Shown: positions 36,121 to 46,067 of the stretch, one piece after another
Layout: each line of letters begins with the position of its first letter
How positions within the stretch are numbered: position 1 is the first letter of the stretch
Assembly: GCF_029840635.1 (NCBI RefSeq)
Contig: NZ_JAOCCU010000027.1
Location: forward strand, 1 to 64,000
Direction: 5' to 3'
Length of the DNA: 64,000 nt
From: Mitsuaria sp. GD03876
GTDB lineage: Bacteria; Pseudomonadota; Gammaproteobacteria; Burkholderiales; Burkholderiaceae_C
Notes under the pieces: generated by a model
Databases searched by the model: none
What the model saw: only the letters and a program-made list of their open reading frames with translations
Told to the model about the DNA's origin: nothing
Translations under genes and position numbers: made by a program

Positions 36121-36908
36121 TCGGCGGCCTGCTGCAACGCTGGCGCGAACGCCGCGAGCGCAAGCTGCTCGAGGCCTTCGCCATTCCCGAGCCGCTGTGG
36201 CAGCTGACGCTGACGCAGTACCCGTTCATCGCCCGCCGCGGCGAGGCCGATCGGGCCGAGCTGCGCCGGCTGTGCTCGCTGTTCCTCGCGTCGAAGGAGT
36301 TCCACGGCGTCAACGGCTTCGAGGTCACCGACGAGGTGGCCGTCGCGGTCGCCGCGCAGGCCTGCCTGCCGGTGCTGCGCCTGGGCCTCGAGTGGTACGA
36401 CGGCTTCGTCGGCATCGTGATGCACGAGGGCGAGGTCGTCGCCGCGCGCGAGACGATGGACGAGGACGGCGTCGTCCACGCCTATGACGAGACGCTCGCC
36501 GGCGAAGCGATGGAAGGCGGCCCGCTGATGCTGGCCTGGAGCGAGATCGCGCCGGAAGCGGTCGACCGCGTCGAGGGCCACGACTCCGTCTACAACGTCG
36601 TGATCCACGAGTTCGCGCATGTGCTCGACATGCGCGACGGCGACCCCGACGGCACGCCGGCGATCGCCGACGCGGCCCTGCGCCAGCGATGGCCGGCCAC
36701 GATGGAAGCCGAGTGGCACTGGTTCTGCGACCAGGTCGACGCGGGCCACGCGACACTCATCGATCCCTATGGCGCCGAAGCGCCCGAGGAGTTCTTCGCC
36801 GTCGCCGTCGAGGCCTTCTTCGTCGCGCCGCGCGAGCTGCTCGCCGAGCAGCCCCGGCTGTATCGCCTGTTCGTCGAGTTCTTCAGGCAAGACCCGGCAC
36901 GCGATTGA
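36117..36908 (+). CDS. mtfA: Zinc-dependent peptidase, MtfA-like
   Basis: A 263-residue M90-family protein. The zinc motif HEFAHVLDM is at about 164-172 and the third ligand region is in PEEFFAVAVEAFF. MtfA of E. coli inactivates the glucose repressor Mlc and has peptidase activity. No signal peptide is present. Its ATG overlaps the lpxH stop (ATGA). A bidirectional terminator separates it from clpA. Confidence 0.92.
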   Translation: MIGGLLQRWRERRERKLLEAFAIPEPLWQLTLTQYPFIARRGEADRAELRRLCSLFLASKEFHGVNGFEVTDEVAVAVAAQACLPVLRLGLEWYDGFVGIVMHEGEVVAARETMDEDGVVHAYDETLAGEAMEGGPLMLAWSEIAPEAVDRVEGHDSVYNVVIHEFAHVLDMRDGDPDGTPAIADAALRQRWPATMEAEWHWFCDQVDAGHATLIDPYGAEAPEEFFAVAVEAFFVAPRELLAEQPRLYRLFVEFFRQDPARD

Positions 36909-36926
36909 GCACGGCCGGGCACCAAT

Positions 36927-36952
36927 GAAAAAGCCCGCGCGAGCGGGCTTTT
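36927..36952. terminator. Bidirectional terminator between mtfA and clpA
   Basis: AAAAAGCCCGC and GCGGGCTTTTT form an 11-bp stem with a GCGA loop; T runs are present in both directions. Confidence 0.92.
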
Positions 36953-36970
36953 TCCGTGGCGTGCGCGCGG

Positions 36971-39292
36971 TCAGTCGGCGGTGGCCGGCTCGGACTTGGG
37001 CTTGTTGTCCTTCTTGTTGGGCGTGATGTCCAACAGCACTTCGCCCTTGTCGTCGACGTCCACGCTCAGGCGGCCGCCGTCGACCAGGCGGCCGAACAGC
37101 AACTCGTCGGCCAGCGCACGGCGGATGGTGTCCTGGATCAGGCGCTGCATCGGACGCGCGCCCATCTGCGGATCGAAGCCCTTGGCGGCCAGGTGCTTGC
37201 GCAGCGCGTCGCTGAAGGTGACCTCCACCTTCTTCTCGGCCAGCTGGCTCTCGAGCTGCAGCAGGAACTTGTCCACCACCCGCAGGATGATGTCCTCGTT
37301 CAGCGCGCCGAAGTTGACGATCGCATCCAGGCGGTTGCGGAACTCGGGCGTGAACAGCCGCTTGATGTCGGCCATCTCGTCGCCCTGCTCGCGCTTGGTC
37401 GTGAAGCCGATCGTCGACTTGGTCATCGCCTCCGCGCCCGCGTTCGTGGTCATGATGATGATCACGTTGCGGAAGTCGGCCTTGCGCCCGTTGTTGTCGG
37501 TCAGCGTGCCGTGGTCCATCACCTGCAGCAGCACGTTGAAGACGTCCGGATGCGCCTTCTCGATCTCGTCGAGCAGCAGCACCGCGTGCGGCTTCTTCGT
37601 GATCGCCTCGGTCAGCAGGCCGCCCTGGTCGAAGCCCACGTAGCCCGGAGGCGCGCCGATCAGGCGGCTGACCGCGTGGCGCTCCATGTACTCGGACATG
37701 TCGAAGCGGATCAACTCGATGCCCAGGATGTACGCGAGCTGCTTGGCGACCTCGGTCTTGCCCACGCCCGTGGGACCGCTGAACAGGAACGAGCCGATCG
37801 GCTTGTCCGGCTTGCCCAGGCCCGAGCGCGCCATCTTGATGGCGGCGGACAGCGCGTCGATGGACGGGTCCTGGCCGAAGACCACGCTCTTGAGATCGCG
37901 GTCCAGGCTCTTGAGCTTGCCGCGGTCGTCCGACGACACCGAGGCCGGCGGGATGCGCGCGATCTTGGCGACGATGTCCTCGACCTCGGCGCGGGTGATG
38001 GTCTTCTTCTGCTTGCTCTTGGGCAGCACGCGCTGGGCGGCGCCGGCCTCGTCGATGACGTCGATCGCCTTGTCCGGCAGGTGACGGTCATTGATGTACT
38101 TGGCCGAGAGCTCCGCGGCCGCCTGCAGCGCCGTCAGCGCGTACTTGACGCTGTGGTGCTCCTCGAAGCGCGACTTCAGGCCCTTGAGGATCTCGACGGT
38201 CTGGTCCACGGTCGGCTCGACCACGTCGATCTTCTGGAAGCGCCGCGACAGGGCCGCGTCCTTCTCGAAGATGCCGCGGTACTCGCTGAAGGTCGTCGCG
38301 CCGATGCACTTGAGCTGGCCCGACGACAGCGCCGGCTTGAGCAGGTTGCTCGCGTCCAGCGTGCCGCCCGACGCCGCGCCGGCGCCGATCAGCGTGTGGA
38401 TCTCGTCGATGAACAGGATCGCGCCGGGCTGGTCCTTGAGCTGCTTGATCACCGCCTTGAGGCGCTGCTCGAAGTCGCCGCGGTACTTGGTGCCCGCCAG
38501 CAGCGCGCCCATGTCCAGCGAATAGACCACCGCCTCGGCCAGCACGTCGGGCACCTGGCCCTCGGTGATGCGCCAGGCCAGGCCCTCGGCGATCGCGGTC
38601 TTGCCCACGCCGGCCTCGCCGACCAGCAGCGGGTTGTTCTTGCGCCGGCGGCACAGCACCTGCACCACGCGCTCGACCTCGAGCTCGCGGCCGATCAGCG
38701 GATCGATCTTGCCGTCGCGCGCCTGCTGGTTCAGGTTCTGGGTGAACTGCTCGAGCGGGCTGCCCTTGCCGCCACCGCCGCTCTGGCCCTCGCCTTCCTC
38801 GCGCTCGGACTCGGGGCCGCTGCCTTCCGGGCCCTTCGGGGGCTCGGGCGGCTCGCTCTTCTTGATGCCGTGGGCGATGAAGTTGACGACGTCCAGCCGG
38901 GTCACGCCCTGCTGGTGCAGGTAGTAGACGGCGTGGGAGTCCTTCTCGCCGAAGATCGCGACCAGCACGTTGGCGCCGGTCACTTCCTTCTTGCCGTTGC
39001 CGGTCGACTGGACATGCATGATCGCGCGCTGGATCACCCGCTGGAATCCCAGCGTGGGCTGCGTGTCGACCTCGTCCGTGCCGCCGACCGTCGGCGTGTT
39101 TTCCTTGATGAACTGCGCAAGCGACTTGCGCAGGTCCTCGATGTTCGCCGCGCAGGCGCGCAGCACCTCGGCCGCGGACGGGTTGTCCAGCAACGCCATC
39201 AACAGGTGTTCCACGGTGATGAATTCGTGGCGCTGCTGGCGGGCTTCGACAAACGCCATGTGCAGGCTGACTTCAAGCTCTTGCGCAATCAT
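36971..39292 (-). CDS. clpA: ATP-dependent Clp protease ATP-binding subunit ClpA
   Basis: A 773-residue AAA+ unfoldase that feeds substrates to ClpP. Order: N-domain (about 1-140), a Gly/Glu/Ser-rich linker (about 142-170), AAA module 1 with GEAGVGKT and [11 protein letters not shown] module 2 with GPTGVGKT and [10 protein letters not shown], and the ClpP-docking STIGF loop followed by [10 protein letters not shown]. Full length. ATG at 39292 has GGAGG upstream and overlaps the clpS stop by four bases, so the adaptor and unfoldase are co-translated. Confidence 0.97.
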   Translation of the reverse strand: MIAQELEVSLHMAFVEARQQRHEFITVEHLLMALLDNPSAAEVLRACAANIEDLRKSLAQFIKENTPTVGGTDEVDTQPTLGFQRVIQRAIMHVQSTGNGKKEVTGANVLVAIFGEKDSHAVYYLHQQGVTRLDVVNFIAHGIKKSEPPEPPKGPEGSGPESEREEGEGQSGGGGKGSPLEQFTQNLNQQARDGKIDPLIGRELEVERVVQVLCRRRKNNPLLVGEAGVGKTAIAEGLAWRITEGQVPDVLAEAVVYSLDMGALLAGTKYRGDFEQRLKAVIKQLKDQPGAILFIDEIHTLIGAGAASGGTLDASNLLKPALSSGQLKCIGATTFSEYRGIFEKDAALSRRFQKIDVVEPTVDQTVEILKGLKSRFEEHHSVKYALTALQAAAELSAKYINDRHLPDKAIDVIDEAGAAQRVLPKSKQKKTITRAEVEDIVAKIARIPPASVSSDDRGKLKSLDRDLKSVVFGQDPSIDALSAAIKMARSGLGKPDKPIGSFLFSGPTGVGKTEVAKQLAYILGIELIRFDMSEYMERHAVSRLIGAPPGYVGFDQGGLLTEAITKKPHAVLLLDEIEKAHPDVFNVLLQVMDHGTLTDNNGRKADFRNVIIIMTTNAGAEAMTKSTIGFTTKREQGDEMADIKRLFTPEFRNRLDAIVNFGALNEDIILRVVDKFLLQLESQLAEKKVEVTFSDALRKHLAAKGFDPQMGARPMQRLIQDTIRRALADELLFGRLVDGGRLSVDVDDKGEVLLDITPNKKDNKPKSEPATAD

Positions 39293-39654
39293 GCGGCCTC
39301 CATAATGCACTGCAGGGGGTGACCGGCGCGCCGTGCGGCCGCCGACACCATTTCGACCTTGGTGGCCGCCACGTCCTTGGTGAAAACACCGCAGACGCCG
39401 CGACCTTCGTGATGAATCTTCAACATGATCTGGGTGGCCGTATCCAGGTCATGGCGGAAATACTCCTGCAAGACCATCACCACAAACTCCATGGGCGTGA
39501 AGTCGTCGTTGAGCATCAGCACCTGGAACAGGCGCGGCGGCTCCGTCTTCTGAGCGACACGCTCCAGCGTGGTGGAATTCCCACCATCCTCCGTGCCCGG
39601 CGGCTGAGCGCCGGGTGGACCCGCCGGGGGTGGCTGTTGGGCAAACAAAGGCAT
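39289..39654 (-). CDS. clpS: ClpA adaptor protein ClpS
   Basis: A 121-residue adaptor that delivers N-end-rule substrates to ClpAP. The core shows [22 protein letters not shown], the NDD/PMEFV pocket for N-degrons, and [16 protein letters not shown]. The N-terminus has about 40 extra residues rich in Pro and Gln, longer than usual. No Shine-Dalgarno lies before ATG 39654, and a TAGAAT -10 element ends only seven bases upstream, so the transcript may be leaderless. The stop codon overlaps the clpA start. Confidence 0.95.
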   Translation of the reverse strand: MPLFAQQPPPAGPPGAQPPGTEDGGNSTTLERVAQKTEPPRLFQVLMLNDDFTPMEFVVMVLQEYFRHDLDTATQIMLKIHHEGRGVCGVFTKDVAATKVEMVSAAARRAGHPLQCIMEAA

Positions 39655-39660
39655 GAACCG

Positions 39661-39666
39661 ATTCTA
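39661..39666 (-). promoter_or_regulatory. -10 element of clpS-clpA
   Basis: TAGAAT on the minus strand, seven bases before the clpS start codon. A matching -35 is weak. The position predicts transcription start at or next to the ATG. Confidence 0.45.
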
Positions 39667-39762
39667 TAAACAGCGGGAGCACCCTACATGGGGACAGGGC
39701 ACCGCCTGTCAATGCCCCGAGTTTGTCACCTTCGCGCCGCCACACCCCGGGGAGTTCCTCAA

Positions 39763-39792
39763 TTGACACTGGCTTGACACGGATTTGAGAAT
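39763..39792 (+). promoter_or_regulatory. Promoter of the cold-shock gene
   Basis: Two TTGACA boxes lie at 39763-39768 and 39774-39779. The first is 18 bases from GAGAAT (39787-39792), a fair -10. Leader to the ATG at 39832 is about 30-35 bases. Confidence 0.5.
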
Positions 39793-39831
39793 CCGCCCCG
39801 GTGCGAGAAAGACACCGGGATGGAGAAGAAC

Positions 39832-40122
39832 ATGGCAACAGGCACGGTCAAGTGGTTCAACGATGCCAAGGGGTTTGGCTTCATTGAGCCCGAACATGGC
39901 GGAGGGGACGTTTTCGCGCACTTCTCGGCCATTCAGATGGAAGGCTTCCGCACGTTGAAGCAGGGCTCCAAGGTGAGCTACGAGCTGGTGCAGGGTCCGA
40001 AGGGCCAATTGGCCCAGAACATCCGGCCGCTGGACGGCGGCGACGCGCTCGACGAGGCGCCGCCGGTGGGCATCCCGCTGATGGCCGAGGCCCACTCGGG
40101 CCAGGCGGCCGCCGCGGCGTGA
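39832..40122 (+). CDS. cspA: Cold-shock domain protein
   Basis: A 96-residue RNA/DNA-binding protein. The cold-shock fold occupies residues 1-67 with RNP1 KGFGFI and RNP2 DVFAHF; aromatic binding residues are in place. About 28 extra residues at the end, rich in Asp, Pro and Ala, make it longer than the 67-70 residues usual for CspA. ATG at 39832 with GGAG upstream is chosen; ATG at 39820 would add four residues. A strong terminator follows. Confidence 0.94.
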   Translation: MATGTVKWFNDAKGFGFIEPEHGGGDVFAHFSAIQMEGFRTLKQGSKVSYELVQGPKGQLAQNIRPLDGGDALDEAPPVGIPLMAEAHSGQAAAAA

Positions 40123-40152
40123 CCCACGCCGGCTGATCCGACTCGCCCCACG

Positions 40153-40178
40153 AAAAGGCCCGCGCAAGCGGGCCTTTT
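40153..40178. terminator. Bidirectional terminator after the cold-shock gene
   Basis: AAAAGGCCCGC and GCGGGCCTTTT pair with a GCAA loop. It also serves the convergent OmpA-family gene ending at 40190. Confidence 0.9.
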
Positions 40179-40189
40179 GCATGGTGCGC

Positions 40190-41038
40190 TCAGCGCGCGC
40201 CCGGGAAGGCGCCCCGCTCGTCGGAGAAGACGATCTCCACGCGACGGTTCTGCTGGCGGCCGGCGGCATTGGCGTTCGAGGCCACCGGACGCGCCTCGCC
40301 GTTGCCGCGGACATCGATCCGCCCGGCCGCGACGCCGCGCTGGGCCAGCGCGCTCCTGACGGACTCGGCGCGGGCGCGGGAGAGCGCGAGGTTGCTTTCC
40401 GCGCTGCCGGTGCTGTCGGTGAAGCCCTCGATCAGGATGCGGCGCTCCGGATGGTTGCGCAGCGCCGAGGACAGGGTGTCCAGGCGACCGTAGGCGCCCT
40501 CCTTCAGCGTCGCCTTGCCGGTATCGAACAGCACGTCCTGCAGCATGACCACCAGGCCCTGCGGCGTCGGCTTGGCCTGGATCTCGGCGAGCTCGCGCTG
40601 CAGGCGGTTCGCGCGTTCCGACGCGGCCATGGCGGCGGCTTCGGCGCTGGCGGCCTGCCCTTGCGCGACCTGCGCCTGACGCGTGCGAACCTCGGCGCGC
40701 AGGCGTTCGCGTTCGGAGCCGGCCGATTCGACCTTCGCGTCCGCGGCGCGCGCGGCGCCGAGGTTCATCGCGGTCTGCGCCCGCTGCGAGGCGACCGTGG
40801 CGGCGCTGTCGAGCTCGACGGCGTCCTTGCGTTCACGCCAGGCGTTGTCGGCGCGGTCCAGGGACTCGCGGGCCTTGGCCAGTTCCGGCGCGGCGTAGCG
40901 CGTGGCGTTCGGATCGCTGCTGGCCTGGGCGTAGTCGCGCTTGGCCGCTTCCAGGCCCGCGTGGGGCACGGGCACCGAGGAGCAGGCGGCCAGCGCGAGC
41001 GCGGCGAGACCACCGGCGAGAGGCAGATATCGATTCAT
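40190..41038 (-). CDS. OmpA-family lipoprotein with DUF4398-like region
   Basis: A 282-residue outer membrane lipoprotein (signal ALA-A-Cys19). After a DUF4398-like helical region (about 25-80) comes a long coiled coil (about 80-155), then an OmpA peptidoglycan-binding domain (about 160-275; LFDTGKATLKEGAY, IEGFTDSTGSAESNLALSRARAESV, NGEARPVASN). It should tether the outer membrane to the cell wall. It is the second gene of an operon with a smaller DUF4398 lipoprotein, 30 bases upstream. Confidence 0.9.
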   Translation of the reverse strand: MNRYLPLAGGLAALALAACSSVPVPHAGLEAAKRDYAQASSDPNATRYAAPELAKARESLDRADNAWRERKDAVELDSAATVASQRAQTAMNLGAARAADAKVESAGSERERLRAEVRTRQAQVAQGQAASAEAAAMAASERANRLQRELAEIQAKPTPQGLVVMLQDVLFDTGKATLKEGAYGRLDTLSSALRNHPERRILIEGFTDSTGSAESNLALSRARAESVRSALAQRGVAAGRIDVRGNGEARPVASNANAAGRQQNRRVEIVFSDERGAFPGAR

Positions 41039-41068
41039 GTCGTTCTCCTGATTGAAGTCGCCGGGGCA

Positions 41069-41467
41069 TCACCGCGTCGGGGATGCGGGGGCCGGAGAAC
41101 GGTTGAGCTCCTCGCGCAGCGTCGACAGGCTGCGATCGAGTTCCGCGGAGGCCTTTTCCGACCGATCGCGCGCGGTCTTCGAGCGCGCGAGGGCGGCGGC
41201 GGCTTCCGCCTCGTCGGCCTTGCGGCGCGCGGTGGCGTGGTCGCCCTTGCGGGCGGCCTCCTGGGCCTCGGCGAGGCGCGCGCGCGCCACCACCAGGTCC
41301 GGCGAGTCGCCGGTCCCGACGGTGGCCTGGGCGGCGTCCAGCGCGCCGCGGCTTTCGCCGAGCTGGCCGGCGGTCTCGATCTTCTTGGAGGCGCAGCCGG
41401 TCAGCGCGACCACGGCGACCATGCCGGCGGCGACCAGGGCGCGCCCTGGGAACAGAGGGTGTCTCAT
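41069..41467 (-). CDS. Small DUF4398-type lipoprotein
   Basis: A 132-residue lipoprotein: signal peptide and lipobox (ALTG-Cys25), then an Ala/Glu/Arg-rich helical region (about 35-125) predicted to form coiled coil. The N-terminal part resembles DUF4398. It is transcribed just before the OmpA-family lipoprotein and shares its helical design, so the two may assemble together. Function is unknown. Confidence 0.82.
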   Translation of the reverse strand: MRHPLFPGRALVAAGMVAVVALTGCASKKIETAGQLGESRGALDAAQATVGTGDSPDLVVARARLAEAQEAARKGDHATARRKADEAEAAAALARSKTARDRSEKASAELDRSLSTLREELNRSPAPASPTR

Positions 41468-41594
41468 GAAGGATCCTTCGCAAGGCAAAGTGATCCATGA
41501 GCGTGGCAAAGGGTATACCCGAAGTTCATCCGGCGACCGCCCCCTTCGCGGAAGCCGGTTCACGACCCCATGAGCCGGAACATCTTCCGGGCAT

Positions 41595-41627
41595 GAAAAA
41601 ACCCCAGGCGCTTTCGCGCACTGGGGT
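41595..41627 (-). terminator. Terminator of icd
   Basis: On the minus strand ACCCCAGTGCGC pairs with GCGCCTGGGGT across a GAAA loop, and six T follow. It lies 43 bases after the icd stop. Confidence 0.9.
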
Positions 41628-41669
41628 CTTGATCCCGCGAGACCCGGCTCGTCGCCGGGTCCCCGCCGA

Positions 41670-42923
41670 TCACATGTTCTCGATCATCACCTGACCGAAG
41701 CCGGAGCACGACACCTGGGTCGCGCCGTCCAGCAGGCGGGCGAAGTCGTACGTGACCTTCTTCGACAGGATCGACTTCTCGATCGACGAGATGATCAGGT
41801 CGGCCGCTTCGGTCCAGCCCATGTGGCGCAGCATCATTTCGGCCGACAGGATCTCGGAACCGGGGTTCACGTAGTCCTTGCCGGCGTACTTCGGCGCGGT
41901 GCCGTGGGTGGCTTCGAACATCGCGACGGAGTCACTCAGGTTCGCGCCCGGGGCGATGCCGATGCCGCCGACCTGCGCGGCCAGGGCGTCGGAGATGTAG
42001 TCGCCGTTCAGGTTCAGCGTCGCCACGACCGAGTACTCGGCCGGACGCAGCAGGATCTGCTGCAGGAACGCGTCGGCGATGCTGTCCTTGACCACGATGT
42101 CCTTGCCGGTCTTCGGGTTCTTGAACTTGCACCACGGGCCGCCGTCGATCAGCTCGGCGCCGAATTCCTTCTGCGCCAGCGCGTAGGCCCAGTCACGGAA
42201 GCCACCTTCGGTGAACTTCATGATGTTGCCCTTGTGCACGATGGTCACGCTGGGCTTGTCGTTGTCGATCGCGTACTGGATCGCCTTGCGGACCAGGCGC
42301 TCCGTGCCTTCGCGCGACACCGGCTTGACGCCGATGCCCGAGGTCTCGGGGAAGCGGATCTTCTTGACGCCGAATTCCTCTTGCAGGATCTTGATCAGCT
42401 TCTTGGCCTTCTCGCTCTCGGCTTCGAACTCGATGCCGGCGTAGATGTCTTCCGAGTTCTCGCGGAAGATGACCATGTCCGTCTTGTGCGGTTCCTTGAC
42501 CGGCGACGGCACGCCTTCGAACCAGCGCACCGGGCGCAGGCAGACGTACAGGTCCAGTTCCTGGCGCAGCGCGACGTTCAGCGAGCGGATGCCGCCGCCG
42601 ACCGGCGTCGTCAGCGGGCCCTTGATCGAGACGACGTAGTCCTTCAGGACCGTCAGCGTCTCTTCGGGCAGCCACACGTCGGGGCCGTAGACCTTGGTCG
42701 ACTTCTCGCCGGCGTAGATCTCCATCCAGTGGATCTTCTTGGCGCCGCCGTAGGCCTTCGCGACGGCCGCGTCCACCACCTTGATCATCACCGGGGTGAT
42801 GTCGAAGCCGGTGCCGTCACCCTCGATGTAGGGAATGATCGGGTTGTTCGGAACGTTGAGCGAGAAGTCGGCATTGACCGTGATCTTCTGGCCGCCCTCG
42901 GGCACCTTGATGTGCTGGTACAT
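41670..42923 (-). CDS. icd: Isocitrate dehydrogenase (NADP+)
   Basis: A 417-residue TCA-cycle enzyme converting isocitrate to 2-oxoglutarate and CO2 with NADP. The substrate loop GGGIRS114LNVALRQ contains the serine that AceK phosphorylates in E. coli; [13 protein letters not shown] and the metal-binding [14 protein letters not shown] and [17 protein letters not shown]-type blocks (here NLNGDYISD) are present. Full length. It has its own terminator and a -10 element (TAGAAT) about 52 bases upstream. Confidence 0.97.
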   Translation of the reverse strand: MYQHIKVPEGGQKITVNADFSLNVPNNPIIPYIEGDGTGFDITPVMIKVVDAAVAKAYGGAKKIHWMEIYAGEKSTKVYGPDVWLPEETLTVLKDYVVSIKGPLTTPVGGGIRSLNVALRQELDLYVCLRPVRWFEGVPSPVKEPHKTDMVIFRENSEDIYAGIEFEAESEKAKKLIKILQEEFGVKKIRFPETSGIGVKPVSREGTERLVRKAIQYAIDNDKPSVTIVHKGNIMKFTEGGFRDWAYALAQKEFGAELIDGGPWCKFKNPKTGKDIVVKDSIADAFLQQILLRPAEYSVVATLNLNGDYISDALAAQVGGIGIAPGANLSDSVAMFEATHGTAPKYAGKDYVNPGSEILSAEMMLRHMGWTEAADLIISSIEKSILSKKVTYDFARLLDGATQVSCSGFGQVMIENM

Positions 42924-42974
42924 GGAGTTGTCTCCGCGAATCGCGTGGGTGGGTGGGGTAAACCGGAAGCGCCG

Positions 42975-42980
42975 ATTCTA
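42975..42980 (-). promoter_or_regulatory. -10 element of icd
   Basis: TAGAAT on the minus strand, 52 bases before the icd ATG. The -35 is weak. Confidence 0.4.
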
Positions 42981-43031
42981 TGACAGCGAAACTTTCAATC
43001 GGCTGATCGCGGGGCCATGTCCCTGGGCGGC

Positions 43032-43739
43032 TCAGCCGCAGTACGCGCGGACCTGCGCCCACGCGCCGTGGCCCAGTCCCCAGATCGCGCCCGCCGCCAG
43101 CAGGGCGCCCGACAGGCGGGTCGCGAATCGCACGCCCGGTCCACCCAAACGGCGCCCCCCGAGCCTGGCGAGAAACCACGGCCCCGCCAGGAGTCCCGGC
43201 GAGGAGCCCGCCGCGAACGCCGCCATCACGGCGGCGCCCTGCCAAGGGGCCTCCGCCAGGGCCGCGACGGTCAAGGCGGATTGCAACAGGCCGCAGGGCC
43301 ACGCCAGCCAAGCGAGGCCGGCCAGGCCCGACGCGGCGGCACGGGTCGGCGTCAGCGCGACGGCCCCGTGACCGAGCGTCCCCACCGGGATTCCGACGGC
43401 CGCCGGCGCCCGGGCGGTCCACAGCCGCGCCAGCCAGCGAGGGAACTCGGCCCTCAAGAGAAGGAAGACGCCGAAGGCCAGCACCGCCAGTTGCAGGGCG
43501 AGCCAGACCGGCCGAAGCGCTCCGGTGGTCGACTCCCAGCGCAACAGCCCACCGACGCTGGCCGCCACCGCCGCGCCGCCCGCCGCATAACCCAGGACAC
43601 GCCCTGCCTGGAACAGCGCCATGCCGGATCGCCGGCCCGCGGTCACCGCCGCGCAGGGCGCGACGCACATCGCCGCGCAGTGCGGGCTGCCGATGGCGCC
43701 CATCAGGAAGGCCGAGCCGACCAGCGCGAGCCACAGCAT
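43032..43739 (-). CDS. SafE/TauE-like integral membrane protein of the cbb3 island
   Basis: A 235-residue protein with about six hydrophobic segments. It belongs to the small TauE/SafE- or DsbD-like family often found beside cbb3 oxidase genes. The first loop has GSPHCAAMCVAPCAA, a Cys-rich motif suited to binding copper or a thiol pair. A role in metal or redox supply for oxidase assembly is likely, but no substrate is known. It lies 13 bases after hemN on the same strand. Confidence 0.78.
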   Translation of the reverse strand: MLWLALVGSAFLMGAIGSPHCAAMCVAPCAAVTAGRRSGMALFQAGRVLGYAAGGAAVAASVGGLLRWESTTGALRPVWLALQLAVLAFGVFLLLRAEFPRWLARLWTARAPAAVGIPVGTLGHGAVALTPTRAAASGLAGLAWLAWPCGLLQSALTVAALAEAPWQGAAVMAAFAAGSSPGLLAGPWFLARLGGRRLGGPGVRFATRLSGALLAAGAIWGLGHGAWAQVRAYCG

Positions 43740-43752
43740 GCCGGCCAGCCGA

Positions 43753-45207
43753 TCAGAGGATGCGGGAGAAGCGCACCGGCGCTTCCGGCGCTTCCGGCGC
43801 GCTTGCCGAGACGCCGGCGGACGCCGCGGCCGGCGTGGCCTTCAGATAGCGATCGAACACCATCGCCACCGCCCGCACGAAGAACCAGCCCATCGGCGTG
43901 ACCTGCACCGCGCGCGGCTCAAGGGTGACCAGGCCATCGGCTTCCAGGCGACGCAGACGCGCCAGCTCGGGCGCGAAGTAATCGGTCATCACGATGCCAT
44001 GCGAGCGCTCGATCGGATCGAAGGCCAGCCGCCCCTGGCACATCAGCGCCATGATCGCGTCCCGTCGCACGAGGTCGTCCTGATCCAGCGACAGCCCCCG
44101 CTCGATCGGCAGCCGTCCCTCGCGGAGCGCGGCGTAGTACTCGGGCAAGGTCTTCACGTTCTGCGCGAACGACGACCCCACCTTCGAGATCGCCGACACG
44201 CCCAGCGCCACGAGATCGCAGTCCGGTTGGGTGCTGTAGCCCTGGAAGTTGCGGTGCAAGCGCCCTTCCCGTTTCGCGACGGCCAACGGATCGTCCGCGA
44301 GCGCGAAATGGTCCATGCCGATGTAGCTGTAGCCGCGCGCGATGAAGCCGGCGATCGCGCCGGACAGCATGCGCAGCTTGTCCGCCGGCTGTGGCAGCGC
44401 CGACGCCTCGATGCGGCGCTGCGGCTTGAACCGGTGCGGCAGATGGGCATAGGCGTACAGGGCGATGCGGTCCGGCCGCAGCGAGGCCACTTGCTCGACG
44501 GTCCGCGCGAACGAGGCGGGCGTCTGCAGCGGCAGGCCGTGGATCAGGTCCACGTTGATCGACCGGAACCCCAGGTCGCGCGCGGCGCCCATCAGCGCGG
44601 CGACGCTCTCGAGGCTTTGCTCCCGGTGCACGGCGCGCTGCACGTCGGGGTCGAAATCCTGCACGCCGAAGCTCAGCCGGTTGAAGCCGAGCGTGCGCAG
44701 ATGGCGCAGGCGGCCCACGTCGATCGTGCGCGGGTCCACCTCGATCGAGATCTCGGCGTCGGCGCACAGACGGAAGTGGCGATGCAGCAGCGCCATCAGT
44801 GTCGAGAGTTCGCCATCGGACAGGAAGGTCGGCGTGCCGCCACCGAAGTGCAATTGCGACACCAGCGCACGTGTGCCCAGGCGCTGCTGCACCAGCGCCA
44901 TCTCGAGCGCCAGCGCATCGACATAGGCGGCCGCTCGCTCGTGATGCCGCGTGACGACCTTGTTGCACGCGCAGTAGTAGCAGACCGATTCGCAGAACGG
45001 GATGTGCACGTAGACCGACATCGGCTGCTGCGCCACCGGCCCGAAAGCGCGCAGCGCGAGCGTCTCGGCATGCTGGGCGGCATCGACGCCGGCATGGAAT
45101 CGATCGGCGGTGGGATAGGAGGTGTAGCGCGGTCCGGCGATGTCGAACCGGCGCAGCAGATCGGCGTCTGGGATGCTGCGGTCCCACGAGGTCGTGTCAG
45201 GGCTCAT
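43753..45207 (-). CDS. hemN: Oxygen-independent coproporphyrinogen III oxidase
   Basis: A 484-residue radical SAM enzyme that decarboxylates coproporphyrinogen III for haem synthesis without oxygen. The cluster motif is PFC72ESVC76YYC79AC, as in E. coli HemN; QLHFGGGTPTFLS, SFGVQDFDPDVQ and YSYIGMDHFA are also present. The N-terminal start MSPDTTSWDRSIPDADLLRRFD fits the family. It is divergent from fnr with an FNR-like site between, and supplies haem for the cbb3 oxidase under low oxygen. Confidence 0.95.
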   Translation of the reverse strand: MSPDTTSWDRSIPDADLLRRFDIAGPRYTSYPTADRFHAGVDAAQHAETLALRAFGPVAQQPMSVYVHIPFCESVCYYCACNKVVTRHHERAAAYVDALALEMALVQQRLGTRALVSQLHFGGGTPTFLSDGELSTLMALLHRHFRLCADAEISIEVDPRTIDVGRLRHLRTLGFNRLSFGVQDFDPDVQRAVHREQSLESVAALMGAARDLGFRSINVDLIHGLPLQTPASFARTVEQVASLRPDRIALYAYAHLPHRFKPQRRIEASALPQPADKLRMLSGAIAGFIARGYSYIGMDHFALADDPLAVAKREGRLHRNFQGYSTQPDCDLVALGVSAISKVGSSFAQNVKTLPEYYAALREGRLPIERGLSLDQDDLVRRDAIMALMCQGRLAFDPIERSHGIVMTDYFAPELARLRRLEADGLVTLEPRAVQVTPMGWFFVRAVAMVFDRYLKATPAAASAGVSASAPEAPEAPVRFSRIL

Positions 45208-45241
45208 GGGGCGATCCTCACCCGTTGATGGCAAAGCGTCA

Positions 45242-45255
45242 TTGATTGATGTCAT
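45242..45255. promoter_or_regulatory. FNR-like site between hemN and fnr
   Basis: TTGATTGATGTCAT fits TTGAT-N4-ATCAA at 8 of 10 positions. It lies 35 bases before hemN and about 60 before fnr. Confidence 0.5.
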
Positions 45256-45313
45256 TGCCGCCATCGAGGCCGAGACAAAGAATCCGCCGCTTCCTCGCAT
45301 GCCGGCCGAACTC

Positions 45314-46060
45314 ATGTCGAGACCCCTCCAACCCGCCCCCATCGCTCCGCCACAAGACGCGTTCAAGGTCGCCTGCTCGACTTGCGCGCTGCGCCAGGTC
45401 TGTCTGCCGACCGGCTTGCCCGTGGCCGACGTGGAGCAACTCGAACGCATGGTGTCCGAGCGCCGCGCCGTGCCGAGGAACACGGTGCTGTTCAAGGCCG
45501 GCGAGGCGTTCGAGGCGATCTACATCGTGCGCACGGGCTTCTTCAAGACCTCGGCGATCGCCGAGGACGGCCGCGAGCAGGTCACCGGCTTCCACATGGC
45601 CGCGGAGATGCTGGGGCTGGATGGCATCTTCAGCGGCGCCCATGCCAGCCAGGCGGTGGCTTTGGAGGACTCGCAGATCTGCGTCGTGCCCTACGGCCGG
45701 CTCGAGGACGTGACTCGCGAGGTCGATCGCGTTCGGCGTCAATTCCACCGGCTGATGAGCCGGGAGCTCGTCCGAGACCAGGGCGTCATGACGATGCTGG
45801 GCGCGATGCGGGCCGAGAAGCGCGTGGCGGTCTTCCTGATCAACCTCATGCGCAAGCTGCGCGCGCGAGGTTTCTCGTCGTCGAGCGTGGTGCTGCGGAT
45901 GACGCGCGACGAGATCGGCAGCCACCTCGGACTGACGCTGGAGACGGTCAGCCGGACCTTCTCCCGCATGCAGGGGGACGGCTTGCTGGAGGTCCGGGCG
46001 CGCGAGGTCCGGGTGCTCAAGCCGCGACAGCTGTTGCAGTTGGCTCGCCGCGCCGCATGA
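45314..46060 (+). CDS. fnr: Oxygen-sensing regulator Fnr
   Basis: A 248-residue Crp/Fnr regulator. The four [4Fe-4S] cysteines are Cys21, Cys24, Cys30 (CSTCALRQVC) and Cys123 (SQICVVPY), one position from the E. coli numbering. A cAMP-like beta barrel and a helix-turn-helix (LGLTLETVSRTFSRMQ) follow. It should activate the ccoNOQP and hemN promoters when oxygen falls. ATG at 45314 is used; an in-frame ATG at 45299 would add five residues, and neither has a clear Shine-Dalgarno. Convergent with the ccoH-like gene. Confidence 0.94.
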   Translation: MSRPLQPAPIAPPQDAFKVACSTCALRQVCLPTGLPVADVEQLERMVSERRAVPRNTVLFKAGEAFEAIYIVRTGFFKTSAIAEDGREQVTGFHMAAEMLGLDGIFSGAHASQAVALEDSQICVVPYGRLEDVTREVDRVRRQFHRLMSRELVRDQGVMTMLGAMRAEKRVAVFLINLMRKLRARGFSSSSVVLRMTRDEIGSHLGLTLETVSRTFSRMQGDGLLEVRAREVRVLKPRQLLQLARRAA

Positions 46061-46067
46061 CGCCGCG

